From Candidatus Saccharimonadota bacterium (GTDB taxonomy: Bacteria > Patescibacteriota > Saccharimonadia > Saccharimonadales > Saccharimonadaceae): a DNA stretch of 64,000 nt. A program made the position numbers and the translations under genes. Where the stretch lies: contig JAUNNB010000001.1 of the NCBI GenBank assembly GCA_030531645.1, positions 168,249 through 232,248 on the forward strand, read 5' to 3'. Numbering within the stretch: position 1 is the first letter of the stretch; each line of letters begins with the position of its first letter. Shown here piece by piece: positions 9,163 to 17,431 of the stretch. Under the pieces are notes generated by a model. It ran no database searches. It was not told where the DNA came from and saw nothing but the letters and a program-made list of their open reading frames with translations.

Positions 9163-10440
9163 ATGTCTGTAAAAATCGTAGAGATGTATAAGGATGTTGA
9201 ACATCCGAGCAGAACAGAGAAACGTGTTTCCGCCCTCTCCGAGGAAAACATTACTCGCTTTGTCGAGATGTCCAGGAAGCACTACAAAGACCCTGAGGCG
9301 TATCGCACGCCTGACGCAAGTGACGATCCGAACTGTTTCGACGTCCTGGCTGTGAAGACCAAGCTTTACCCACGCATTATGGGACAGGTTAATGATCTTT
9401 CGAAGAGTCTGGGCGGAGAAAAGGATAAATTACTGGAGAAGCTGCTCAGAGCAGCCAAGATTTTCAAGGTTGATGATACCAAGCTGAAAGAAGCTGACAC
9501 GGCTACGCGCCTTTGCTATGAGTGGACGGAGTTGATCTGGCAGAAATGCCGTCGCTCAGTTCTGAACCCTGGCATTGCAGGATTTCTTGAGCTCAATGGT
9601 GCTCACGATTTCTCCCAGGCCTTCTGGGATGTTATCTTGACGGCGCCGCTTTCGCAGTCTCTGTTGCCGGCCATCGGCATGACCTATGACTTTGTGGGGA
9701 ATCTGATGGAGATTGATGTAGATGATACCTTCGGTTTTCTGGTTCCGGGCGTTGGCGGCGATTTATCCAAGAACGATGCCGGATTCGTCTACATTAATGA
9801 GCGCAGGAATTTCATTGCGAATGAGCTGATGAGCCTGATTAGGTCCAGCACCAAACCCGTCGAGGTATTTACCGGCGGTGGTGGTATGCTGATTGAGCTG
9901 TTTAACGATGGTGTCATTGATGCTCTGAAAAGCGACAAGTATCTGCTCCCGAAGATCCACGTTTACGATCAGGATCCGGCATTGGATGATAACGAATACA
10001 TCTATGAGCAGATTCCGCATTTCAAGGAGATCGTGGTTCGCCATCAGTGCGATATCCAGACGGCTCTTCAGACCTGCGTAGCCGAAGGCAAGCAGTTTGA
10101 CCTGTGCTATACTATGGGTTTGCTCTGCTACATTCCTCAACTTTCAGCAAAGGTGATGGGTGGCGTCATGGCAATTACCAAACCGGGCGGAAAGTATGTT
10201 TTCGATTATCTTTTCGAACATCTGGTATGGCATCGTGATGCTGAGCTCTTGAATTACAGCGGTTCCAGTGAAGGTTTCCATTTCTTCCCGCGCGAAGAAT
10301 CCATCGCGAAGATTCAGGCCGATGTGTCTGCAATCGCCCCGATGTTCGCCGGCAAGGACTTCAGCTTTGAGAACAATGTTTCGATTACCGATGACTCTCA
10401 GCATATGGGAGGTTTCATTACTGTTACAAAACCTGATTAA
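9163..10440 (+). CDS. Class I SAM-dependent methyltransferase-like protein
   Basis: A 425-residue soluble protein whose second half fits a Rossmann-type methyltransferase: motif I as EVFTGGGGMLIE (about residue 228), an acidic strand-2 end in IHVYDQDPAL, then CDIQTALQ, LCYTMGLLCYIP (motif IV position) and MAITKPGGKYVFDY (motif V/VI region). The first 200 residues are alpha-helical and unknown. The substrate cannot be inferred. Start ATG 9163 follows GGAGGTGG. Codons CTG and CCG are visibly commoner than in neighbouring housekeeping genes, as in the other stand-alone genes between 21 and 32 kb. It is a single-gene unit with its own terminator. Confidence 0.7.
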   Translation: MSVKIVEMYKDVEHPSRTEKRVSALSEENITRFVEMSRKHYKDPEAYRTPDASDDPNCFDVLAVKTKLYPRIMGQVNDLSKSLGGEKDKLLEKLLRAAKIFKVDDTKLKEADTATRLCYEWTELIWQKCRRSVLNPGIAGFLELNGAHDFSQAFWDVILTAPLSQSLLPAIGMTYDFVGNLMEIDVDDTFGFLVPGVGGDLSKNDAGFVYINERRNFIANELMSLIRSSTKPVEVFTGGGGMLIELFNDGVIDALKSDKYLLPKIHVYDQDPALDDNEYIYEQIPHFKEIVVRHQCDIQTALQTCVAEGKQFDLCYTMGLLCYIPQLSAKVMGGVMAITKPGGKYVFDYLFEHLVWHRDAELLNYSGSSEGFHFFPREESIAKIQADVSAIAPMFAGKDFSFENNVSITDDSQHMGGFITVTKPD

Positions 10441-10473
10441 TCTACCACTTCACATGCCGTCTTTAGGGCGGTT

Positions 10474-10503
10474 GCCCTGGGCCTATGGCCCGGGGCATTT
10501 TTT
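10474..10503 (+). terminator. Rho-independent terminator of the 9163 gene
   Basis: GCCCTGGGCC, loop TAT, GGCCCGGGGC, then ATTTTTT. Its stem resembles the terminators at 28427-28455 and 30034-30060. Confidence 0.9.
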
Positions 10504-10566
10504 ATGTAAAGCCCTTGCGCTTATTTTTGTTTTCACATATACTTATATTAATTAAGGAGGCTTCAG

Positions 10567-12387
10567 GTGCAAAACTCTTCCGACACCCAGAAGAAGAAAT
10601 TAGGTATAGTTTTTTGGTCCACACGAGTTGTTTGTGCGGTTTCATTTATACTACTTATTTTTATTTCGATTTCACACTTTGTAGTGGGTCTAAAATACAC
10701 TTCGATTTCTCAAATCCAGGGTGTCCCAACCCATTGGGAAAATACTTCAATTGTTCTCCCAAATATGATTGAAGCGGACATTGTTTATTTTGATCAACTT
10801 ATCGAGTGTGAGACCGATAAAGGCACTGGTAATCGTATGTTTGAATATCAGCAGTGTGGAGATAAAGACGGCACTACCGGCCAGACTGGCCTTCAACAAG
10901 GAGTCTTGAAGAATCATCTTGGCGTTGATGGATTGCCTATTCCTACTTACACATCACTTGCCGAGACGACAGCGGCTGGATTCACTTATCGCACTCGTGG
11001 TATTACCGGTCATGATCCAGTGCTTCCTACTGATAATTTCTATCAGTGGTTCCACGAAGTCCCGGGTAAATCATATCGTTATGACAAACTCACCTCATTT
11101 AGGCGACTAGCCAATCAAAACAAATATGTTTATGGCGGCACCCACATCTTCCCGTTAGATGATATTATCTTTAAGGATGTGGCTCAAGGTAGCTACGAAT
11201 ATCAGGGTCATAATTATAGCTTTACCGCACACCTTTCAGTGCCAATGCGTATGAATCTTACAGGCAACGAGGTCTTTGAGTTCAGTGGTGATGACGACGT
11301 TTGGGTATTCTTAAATGGTCACCTTATTCTGGATATCGGTGGCACACACCAGGCTCTCCCGGGTAATTTCCGTGTTAATAAAGATGGTACAGTTACATCA
11401 ACCGTTGCCGATGAAGAACCGGTCACTATTCATACAAACCTTCATGTCGGTGAAGTTGTGAATCTTGATTTCTTCTACGCGGAACGTAATACCGTAGAGT
11501 CAAATACCCTCATTACTATTTCTGGTATGGAATGGCCTATTTCTGCCGACTCTACTGTCACCGATAGATTGGTCGACGGTCGTGCCATTGAATATGTCAC
11601 CGAGGTTGAAAATGATACAGCTCAGCCAGTTAATATTGAGCGTATGGCAGCCTTCATTGACGACAAGAGTCTAGGCAAGTCTGGCTTCCTCGAGCTTGTC
11701 GATGCTCACGTCCAATATAGTTATACTCCAGACATTGAGGACTCATGGGTAGATGTAAAAATCTCCTCACCAACAGATGACCACACTGGCTTCAAACTTG
11801 AAACACCGGTCGTTTTGGGCCCAAATAAGGATGTATATACCGACGATGAAGAATGGGAGGAAGAGGAAGAAAATACCACATCTCGCGCCGGGGCTATTCT
11901 TGCAGCTGTTACGACACGCGAATCCGATATTCCTCAAAAAGCTTATTTCCGCTTCTACTACGCGCCATCCACGGATGATGTAGATGTCACTGCTACGGTT
12001 TCATATTACACTGCAGATAAGTTTGGCGATACTGGTGTGACATACGATATTGTCAGTAGTAAATATACCCTAACACCATCTGCCTCAACTAATCCAAATG
12101 ATCCTACCACTACTAACCCAACCGAGCCAGGTGGTAATACAGACAATGCCAATGCTGGTGAGTATGTTACGCCAGATGACCTGACATCGGATGACACTGA
12201 TACAAAGAACATCCCAAATGTTCCAAGCATCGGCCTCATTAGCGAATATAAGCCAGGAATTGCCTTCAGTAAGTCAATCGACGAGATTCTCTTCTCGCGC
12301 ACGCTTCTGGCTGCGCTTTGCACCACCTTCACAGTGTCGCTTTTACTTGTTGTGGCCACTACAAAAAGTCCGCGAAGTGTGTTATAA
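10567..12387 (+). CDS. Fibro-slime domain surface protein
   Basis: The 606-residue product has an N-terminal membrane segment (about 20-42) and a fibro-slime domain (about 150-325): FYQWFHEVPG, YVYGGTHIFPLDD, then the strongly diagnostic FSGDDDVWVFLNGHLILDIGG, followed by DFFYAERNTVESN, the PA14/fibro-slime signature of large extracellular matrix and adhesion proteins. A second beta domain and an acidic patch (WEEEEENTT) follow, then a Pro/Thr/Asn-rich linker and a C-terminal hydrophobic segment (about 578-600) with a short basic tail. The start is GTG at 10567, 6 nt after a consensus AAGGAGG. It is probably displayed on the cell surface, with a role in host or cell contact as inference. Confidence 0.9.
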   Translation: MQNSSDTQKKKLGIVFWSTRVVCAVSFILLIFISISHFVVGLKYTSISQIQGVPTHWENTSIVLPNMIEADIVYFDQLIECETDKGTGNRMFEYQQCGDKDGTTGQTGLQQGVLKNHLGVDGLPIPTYTSLAETTAAGFTYRTRGITGHDPVLPTDNFYQWFHEVPGKSYRYDKLTSFRRLANQNKYVYGGTHIFPLDDIIFKDVAQGSYEYQGHNYSFTAHLSVPMRMNLTGNEVFEFSGDDDVWVFLNGHLILDIGGTHQALPGNFRVNKDGTVTSTVADEEPVTIHTNLHVGEVVNLDFFYAERNTVESNTLITISGMEWPISADSTVTDRLVDGRAIEYVTEVENDTAQPVNIERMAAFIDDKSLGKSGFLELVDAHVQYSYTPDIEDSWVDVKISSPTDDHTGFKLETPVVLGPNKDVYTDDEEWEEEEENTTSRAGAILAAVTTRESDIPQKAYFRFYYAPSTDDVDVTATVSYYTADKFGDTGVTYDIVSSKYTLTPSASTNPNDPTTTNPTEPGGNTDNANAGEYVTPDDLTSDDTDTKNIPNVPSIGLISEYKPGIAFSKSIDEILFSRTLLAALCTTFTVSLLLVVATTKSPRSVL

Positions 12388-12388
12388 T
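12383..12388 (+). promoter_or_regulatory. -10 box of the gat operon
   Basis: TATAAT overlaps the stop codon of the fibro-slime gene and stands 7 nt before the gatC ATG, predicting a leaderless message. No good -35 box is visible. Confidence 0.6.
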
Positions 12389-12395
12389 TAACCCC

Positions 12396-12683
12396 ATGGA
12401 AATCACTCGCGAGGACATCTTGCATTTGGCTGACTTGTCAAATTTTAGCCTTTCTGAGGCTGAAATTGATTCGCTTGGCAATAATTTGCAGGATATTATT
12501 AAATATATATCTCAACTTGATGAGCTCGACACTGAAGGTGTGGAGCCTACTTACCAAGTTTTTGAAATGGAAAATGTGTGGCGTGACGACGAGATTTTAG
12601 GTCAGGATGCCACTCCAGATGAGTTGCTCGCGACCGCTCCAGCTGAATATCAACATCAAATCAAAGTTCCAAAGGTGTTATAA
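12396..12683 (+). CDS. gatC: Asp-tRNA(Asn)/Glu-tRNA(Gln) amidotransferase subunit C
   Basis: GatC is the small chaperone-like subunit that holds GatA and GatB together in the transamidosome, which makes Gln-tRNA and/or Asn-tRNA from misacylated precursors. The 95-residue product starts MEITREDILHLADLSN and ends with the family PKVL tail; the segment ISQLDELDTEGVEPTY corresponds to the conserved lnevDtegVePt motif. ATG 12396 is chosen: longer frames upstream lie inside the preceding gene and before the -10 box. The stop is one nucleotide before gatA. Confidence 0.93.
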   Translation: MEITREDILHLADLSNFSLSEAEIDSLGNNLQDIIKYISQLDELDTEGVEPTYQVFEMENVWRDDEILGQDATPDELLATAPAEYQHQIKVPKVL

Positions 12684-12684
12684 C

Positions 12685-14064
12685 ATGAAGATCGCATCGA
12701 AAACAGTTTCTGCTGTATCGCTTGTCAAGGAAGCGCTCGAAAAGGCTAAGAAATATGCCGAATATAATGTTTTTGTATCTTTGAACGAGGAAGAGGCTTT
12801 GAAGAAAGCCGAAGAAATTGATGCTCGTATCGCTAAGGGTGAGAATGTTGGTCGTCTAGCTGGTGTCCCATACGCTTTGAAAGATAACTTCCTGAGCGAA
12901 GAGGGAAATACTACCGCTTCATCAAAGATTCTTGAACCATTTCACGCCCCTATCACATCTACTGCAGTCTCCAAGATTGAGGCTGAAGGTGCCATTATGA
13001 TTGGCCGCACCAACCTAGATTCTTTTGCACACGGATCTTCTACAGAGAACTCTTACTTTGGCCCAACTTTGAACTCACACGACAAGACACGCGTTGCTGG
13101 TGGCTCGTCCGGTGGTTCTGCCGTGGCGGTGGCCCTAGATATCGTAGAATTTGCTACCGGCACAGATACAGGCGGCTCTATTCGCCAGCCGGCTTCATTT
13201 AACGGCGTTTATGGCTTGAAACCAACCTATGGTACTATTTCTCGCTACGGCGTGGTTGCTATGGCTAGCTCTACTGATGTTGTTGGCTTCTTTACAAAAA
13301 CTCCAGATGATATGAACTTACTTATGTCTATTGCTGCTGGTCAGGATTCGAAAGATATGACCACTCTTCCAGATTTCTATGACGAAGAGCCAAAGACCAT
13401 TAAGCGCATTGGTGTTATTAAAGATTTCGATAACGATGCCGTAGATCAGGATATTCGTGATGCTCTCGCACACAAAGTTGAATTGTTGAAGTCTAAAGGT
13501 TACGAAATTGTCGAGCTAGAAATGCCTACATTGAAATATGCTCTTGCAGTGTATTATATTGTGGTTCCAGCCGAGGTTAGCTCTAACTTATCTCGCCATG
13601 ATGGCATTCGTTATGGCTATCGTAGTGAAGACGCAAAGAGCTTAGGCGAAGTCTATGGCAAATCCCGTAATGAAGGTTTTATGCCAGAGAATAAGCGTCG
13701 TATTATGATTGGTAACTTCGTGCTAAGCTCCGGCTTCTATGATGCGTATTATTTGAAAGCTCAGAAGGCTCGCACGAAGATTATTGAAGAATACAACAAA
13801 GCATTCGAAAAGTGTGATTGTATTCTCACTCCGGTTTCACCAAACCCAGCATTTCACCTCGGCGAAAAAGTAAACGATCCTGTTGCAATGTATCTAGAAG
13901 ACGTAATGAGTGTGCCAATCAATCTTGCCGGTGTGCCAAGTCTTGCTGTTCCTGCTGGCGAAACCGCAGATGGTTTGTCTCTAGGTCTCCAAATTGTCGG
14001 TCCACGCAGAAGTGATAAAACTCTCATCGAATTCTCGAAGGAATTGGAGGAGGCGAATGAATAG
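12685..14064 (+). CDS. gatA: Asp-tRNA(Asn)/Glu-tRNA(Gln) amidotransferase subunit A
   Basis: GatA hydrolyses glutamine and passes ammonia to GatB. The 459-residue product has the complete amidase signature: Lys66 in YALKDNF, the cis-Ser141 in VAGGSSGGSAVAV, and the nucleophile Ser165 in GTDTGGSIRQPA; the spacing matches the known Lys-Ser-Ser triad. Length is normal. The ATG at 12685 directly follows the gatC stop, and the 3' end overlaps the next gene by 8 nt, indicating translational coupling in one operon. Confidence 0.96.
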   Translation: MKIASKTVSAVSLVKEALEKAKKYAEYNVFVSLNEEEALKKAEEIDARIAKGENVGRLAGVPYALKDNFLSEEGNTTASSKILEPFHAPITSTAVSKIEAEGAIMIGRTNLDSFAHGSSTENSYFGPTLNSHDKTRVAGGSSGGSAVAVALDIVEFATGTDTGGSIRQPASFNGVYGLKPTYGTISRYGVVAMASSTDVVGFFTKTPDDMNLLMSIAAGQDSKDMTTLPDFYDEEPKTIKRIGVIKDFDNDAVDQDIRDALAHKVELLKSKGYEIVELEMPTLKYALAVYYIVVPAEVSSNLSRHDGIRYGYRSEDAKSLGEVYGKSRNEGFMPENKRRIMIGNFVLSSGFYDAYYLKAQKARTKIIEEYNKAFEKCDCILTPVSPNPAFHLGEKVNDPVAMYLEDVMSVPINLAGVPSLAVPAGETADGLSLGLQIVGPRRSDKTLIEFSKELEEANE

Positions 14065-14476
14065 TACTGTAATCTTTCTAGCTATTGCAATCGTAATTGT
14101 CGGAATCATGGTCTTTATTGCCATCACTTTGACTGGCCACAAGCCACACGAGTTCGATAAAGAAATCTACCAATCCGATTTCCTTAGTATCGAAAATCAG
14201 CTTATTAAGGAGCAGCCACTCACCTTCAATGCTAGTGTGATTGAAGCTGATAAGTTGCTTGATAAGGCACTCAGGGAACTAGATTTGCCAGGAAAAACTA
14301 TGGGTGAGCGCATGAAATCTGCCCACGGACATTTCTCTGAAGAAAATTCCGTTTGGTATGTTCATAAAATTCGTAATCAAATCGCGCACGAGCGTGGATT
14401 CCAGGTAGATTATAATCAAGCTAAGCGTGCGCTTGCGACTTATCGCCAAGCACTAAAAGATTTGGGAGCTATCTAA
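14057..14476 (+). CDS. Small membrane protein with HEPN-like RX4H motif, inside the gat operon
   Basis: The 139-residue protein has one N-terminal membrane segment (about 4-27) and an alpha-helical cytosolic part. Residues 106-111 read RNQIAH, a perfect RX4H motif with Asn after the Arg, preceded by VWYVHKI and followed by ER; this is the signature of HEPN-fold proteins, many of which are RNases. Overall length of the soluble part (about 110 residues) fits one HEPN domain. It overlaps gatA by 8 nt and gatB by 1 nt (TAATG), with GGAGGAGGCG as its ribosome site, so it is made together with GatCAB. HEPN assignment is inference; the membrane anchor and operon position are seen directly. Confidence 0.8.
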   Translation: MNSTVIFLAIAIVIVGIMVFIAITLTGHKPHEFDKEIYQSDFLSIENQLIKEQPLTFNASVIEADKLLDKALRELDLPGKTMGERMKSAHGHFSEENSVWYVHKIRNQIAHERGFQVDYNQAKRALATYRQALKDLGAI

Positions 14477-15891
14477 TGAGTAAGAAATATGAAATTACAA
14501 TCGGTATTGAATGTCACGTTCAGTTAGCCACTAAGACTAAGCTCTTTTCTGAAGTTGATAATGATGCTCGTGGCAAAGATCCAAATACTTGCGTTTCACC
14601 AGTCGATTATGCTCTTCCAGGTATGCTTCCAAGACTCAATAAAGAAGCTATCCGCATGGCAGTTGTAGCTGGGCAAGCTCTTAATTCTGAAATTAATTTG
14701 AGCTCACGCTTTGACCGCAAACATTATTACTATCCTGATTTGCCAAAGGGATATCAGATTTCTCAGCTCTACCATCCTATTATTGGCGCTGGTTACATTG
14801 AGCTTCCTGATGGTACAAGGATTCGTATCGAACATGCTCATCTTGAGGAAGATGCTGGTAAGCTCAGCCACTATGACACATATTCCTTGGTTGATTTGAA
14901 CCGCGCCGGCACACCACTTATCGAAATCGTCAGTATGCCAGATATTCACTCTGCTAAGCATGCTCATGATTATTGCAAAGAGCTCTGGCGTATTATGACC
15001 TTTGCGGGTGTTTGCTATGGCGACTTGTATAACGGTAATATGCGCTTTGATGTAAACATTTCTCTTGCATTGCCAGGCGCCGAAAAACTTGGTACTCGCG
15101 CAGAGATTAAAAACCTCAACTCATTCAGAAGCGTCGAACGCGCTGTTGAATATGAATACGAAAGGCAGAGTAAGTTGCTTGATGCGGGCGAGAGAGTCGT
15201 CCAGGAAACTCGTGGTTGGAATGACGCTACCGGCAAGACCACCTCTCAGCGTTCAAAGGAAGAAGCTCAGGATTATCGCTATATGCCAGAACCTGATATT
15301 CCACCTATTAATCTCACGAAGGAATTTGTTGAGGCTAATAAACCGGGGCTACTCCCTGCCGACTATCGTGAAAAACTCGGCGGCACTATCAGTAGTGACA
15401 TTCTAGAGATTTTGCTAGATTATCAACCACTTGTCGCTAAACTCGTTGAATTAGAAGATAAGAACGCGATTAAAAAAGTGTCTAACTTGTTTAGCTCTGT
15501 GTTGCTTGCTGAAGAAAATACTAGCTTACTCAACGACGAACTTCCATCCGCAACTCAGCTCAAAGATCTCGTGGCGATGAGTGAAAATCAAGAGCTTTCC
15601 AGCACCGGTACCAAGGAAGTCTTTATTAAGTTCTTCGACCCAGAAATGCATTTTAAAGATGCAAAGACCATTGCCAAGGAGCTCAATGTCCTCCAGGAAA
15701 ACGACACCGGCGCTCTCGAAGCAATCGTTGACAAGGTCTTGGCGGACCCAGCCACCAAGAAGGCGCAGGAAGATTACAAAGCTGGTCAGGAGAAAGTCCT
15801 CGGGTTCCTCGTTGGTCAAGTCATGAAAGAATCTCACGGTAAGGCTAATCCGTCCGCTGCGCAAACCATCTTGAAGGAAAAATTGAAGTAA
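14476..15891 (+). CDS. gatB: Asp-tRNA(Asn)/Glu-tRNA(Gln) amidotransferase subunit B
   Basis: GatB binds the misacylated tRNA, activates its side chain with ATP and carries out the amidation. The 471-residue product starts with the typical EITIGIECHVQLATKTKLFS and shows SRFDRKHYYYPDLPKGYQISQ, HLEEDAGK, DLNRAGTPLIEIV, RFDVNIS and EIKNLNSFR, the family core. The C-terminal YqeY-like tail domain is present (GFLVGQVMKESHGKANP). It overlaps neighbours by 1 nt on both sides. Confidence 0.97.
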   Translation: MSKKYEITIGIECHVQLATKTKLFSEVDNDARGKDPNTCVSPVDYALPGMLPRLNKEAIRMAVVAGQALNSEINLSSRFDRKHYYYPDLPKGYQISQLYHPIIGAGYIELPDGTRIRIEHAHLEEDAGKLSHYDTYSLVDLNRAGTPLIEIVSMPDIHSAKHAHDYCKELWRIMTFAGVCYGDLYNGNMRFDVNISLALPGAEKLGTRAEIKNLNSFRSVERAVEYEYERQSKLLDAGERVVQETRGWNDATGKTTSQRSKEEAQDYRYMPEPDIPPINLTKEFVEANKPGLLPADYREKLGGTISSDILEILLDYQPLVAKLVELEDKNAIKKVSNLFSSVLLAEENTSLLNDELPSATQLKDLVAMSENQELSSTGTKEVFIKFFDPEMHFKDAKTIAKELNVLQENDTGALEAIVDKVLADPATKKAQEDYKAGQEKVLGFLVGQVMKESHGKANPSAAQTILKEKLK

Positions 15892-17372
15892 TGTATACGC
15901 TCGCCGTCATCCTCACGTTTTTAAATAGCTTTGCCTTCTTTGGGCTCATCTATTTAAAAACTCATGTCGGCATGGTATCGGTTGATGAGATTATTTATCA
16001 TCTGAAAGTGCCTCTAGCTGGCACGGCTAATGTAATGGTCCTTAGTCTCATCGGCTTTCTAGTGGTGCTGCCACTTCTTACCACACTAATAGCCGCATTT
16101 ATCTTGAAGCGTCTGCACGTTGACTTTAGACTTAAAACCAAGAAGAAAGATATCCACTACGCGTCAGATAAGATTGCAACGAGGGTCTTCGTGGTGTTTG
16201 CACTTGTGGCGCTAGTTGCTCAATTAATTTTCGCAGACCATAAGCTTGGCGTCACAGATTATATTGCTAACCAGCTCGAAGACTCGCCATTTATTGAGGA
16301 TCACTATGTTGACCCAGAAAAAACCGAGATTGAGTTCCCAGAAAAGAAACGCAATCTGATTCATATCTATCTCGAGTCGATGGAGGGAACATTCTTCGAT
16401 AAAACTAACAACGGCTATCAGAAAGAAAGTCTGATTCCAGAATTGCAACAACTCGCGCAGGAGAATACCAACTTCTCTCATACTAGTGGTCTTGGTGGCG
16501 CCATGGGTAGCTTTGGTGTGTCATGGACAATGGCCGCGCTAGTATCCTCTACCGCCGGCATTCCGATGAAGCTTCCAGTGATGGAAAATTTCGGCACTTA
16601 TACTTCCAGCTTGCTTCAAAAGACGTATACTCTAGGCAATATTCTTGAGAAGGAAGGCTATAAAAATGTCTTTATGGCTGGCTCCGACGCAACCTTCGGC
16701 GGCCGCAAAGTGTATTATCAAGGACATGGTAATTATGAAATTAAGGATCTCTTCACAGCTTATAAGGACGGCATCGTAGAGGATGGGTATTATAATTTCT
16801 GGGGCTTTGAGGATTCTTATCTCTTCAATTATGCGAAAAAAGAACTTACCGAGCTTGCCAAATCAGACCAACCGTTCAATTTTGAAGTTCTCACCGTCAA
16901 TTCCCATTTTCCAGACGGCCTCGTTGAGAAAGATTGTGACACTTCCAAATACAGTGACAGCTATACCAACGCAGTTCGCTGTTCATCTAAATATGTCAGC
17001 GCATTCGTCAAGTGGATTCAGGAGCAGGACTTCTACGAAAACACTACCATCATTATCTCTGGTGATCACCTCTCTATGGCAAATAATCCAATCCTCGGCG
17101 ATGATAATTACCCACGCAATGTCTACAATGTTATCATCAATTCTGCAATTAAAAACCCAGACCAAAAAGTTACAAAGAACCGTCTTTTCACCACTATGGA
17201 TTTCTTCCCGACCGCGCTCGCTGCAATCGGTGCGAAAATCGATGGCGACAAGCTAGGTCTAGGTGTGAATCTCTACTCCGGACAACCAACTCTGGCCGAG
17301 GAACTAGGCCTAGATGTTCTCAACGACGAGCTCATCAAACGCTCCAATTTCTATACCAATAAATTTATTTGA
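15891..17372 (+). CDS. OpgB/LtaS-like phosphoglycerol transferase (sulfatase superfamily)
   Basis: The 493-residue protein has three or four N-terminal membrane segments (about 4-22, 46-72, 98-116) and a large extracellular sulfatase-fold domain. Metal and catalytic sites are visible: Glu162 in IHIYLESMEG, a putative nucleophile Thr213 in SWTMAALVSSTAGIP, and GDH in IIISGDHLSM. The Thr context follows the OpgB (MdoB) pattern gtgwTiaGivaSqcGiPl rather than the LtaS GKTSD pattern, so it probably moves a phosphoglycerol-type group from a lipid onto a surface glycan or lipid. It overlaps the gatB stop by 1 nt, an odd operon partner for an amidotransferase. Substrate is unknown. Confidence 0.85.
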   Translation: MYTLAVILTFLNSFAFFGLIYLKTHVGMVSVDEIIYHLKVPLAGTANVMVLSLIGFLVVLPLLTTLIAAFILKRLHVDFRLKTKKKDIHYASDKIATRVFVVFALVALVAQLIFADHKLGVTDYIANQLEDSPFIEDHYVDPEKTEIEFPEKKRNLIHIYLESMEGTFFDKTNNGYQKESLIPELQQLAQENTNFSHTSGLGGAMGSFGVSWTMAALVSSTAGIPMKLPVMENFGTYTSSLLQKTYTLGNILEKEGYKNVFMAGSDATFGGRKVYYQGHGNYEIKDLFTAYKDGIVEDGYYNFWGFEDSYLFNYAKKELTELAKSDQPFNFEVLTVNSHFPDGLVEKDCDTSKYSDSYTNAVRCSSKYVSAFVKWIQEQDFYENTTIIISGDHLSMANNPILGDDNYPRNVYNVIINSAIKNPDQKVTKNRLFTTMDFFPTALAAIGAKIDGDKLGLGVNLYSGQPTLAEELGLDVLNDELIKRSNFYTNKFI

Positions 17373-17397
17373 TTTTTCTAAGCCTTTGTGGTAAAAT
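17369..17397 (+). promoter_or_regulatory. fusA promoter
   Basis: TTGATT (17369-17374), 17-bp spacer, TGG-extended TAAAAT (17392-17397). Unlike many neighbours it leaves a leader of about 27 nt that contains AAGGA before the ATG. Confidence 0.75.
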
Positions 17398-17431
17398 TAA
17401 CCCTAGTGAAATATTAATTTAAGGATTTTTT

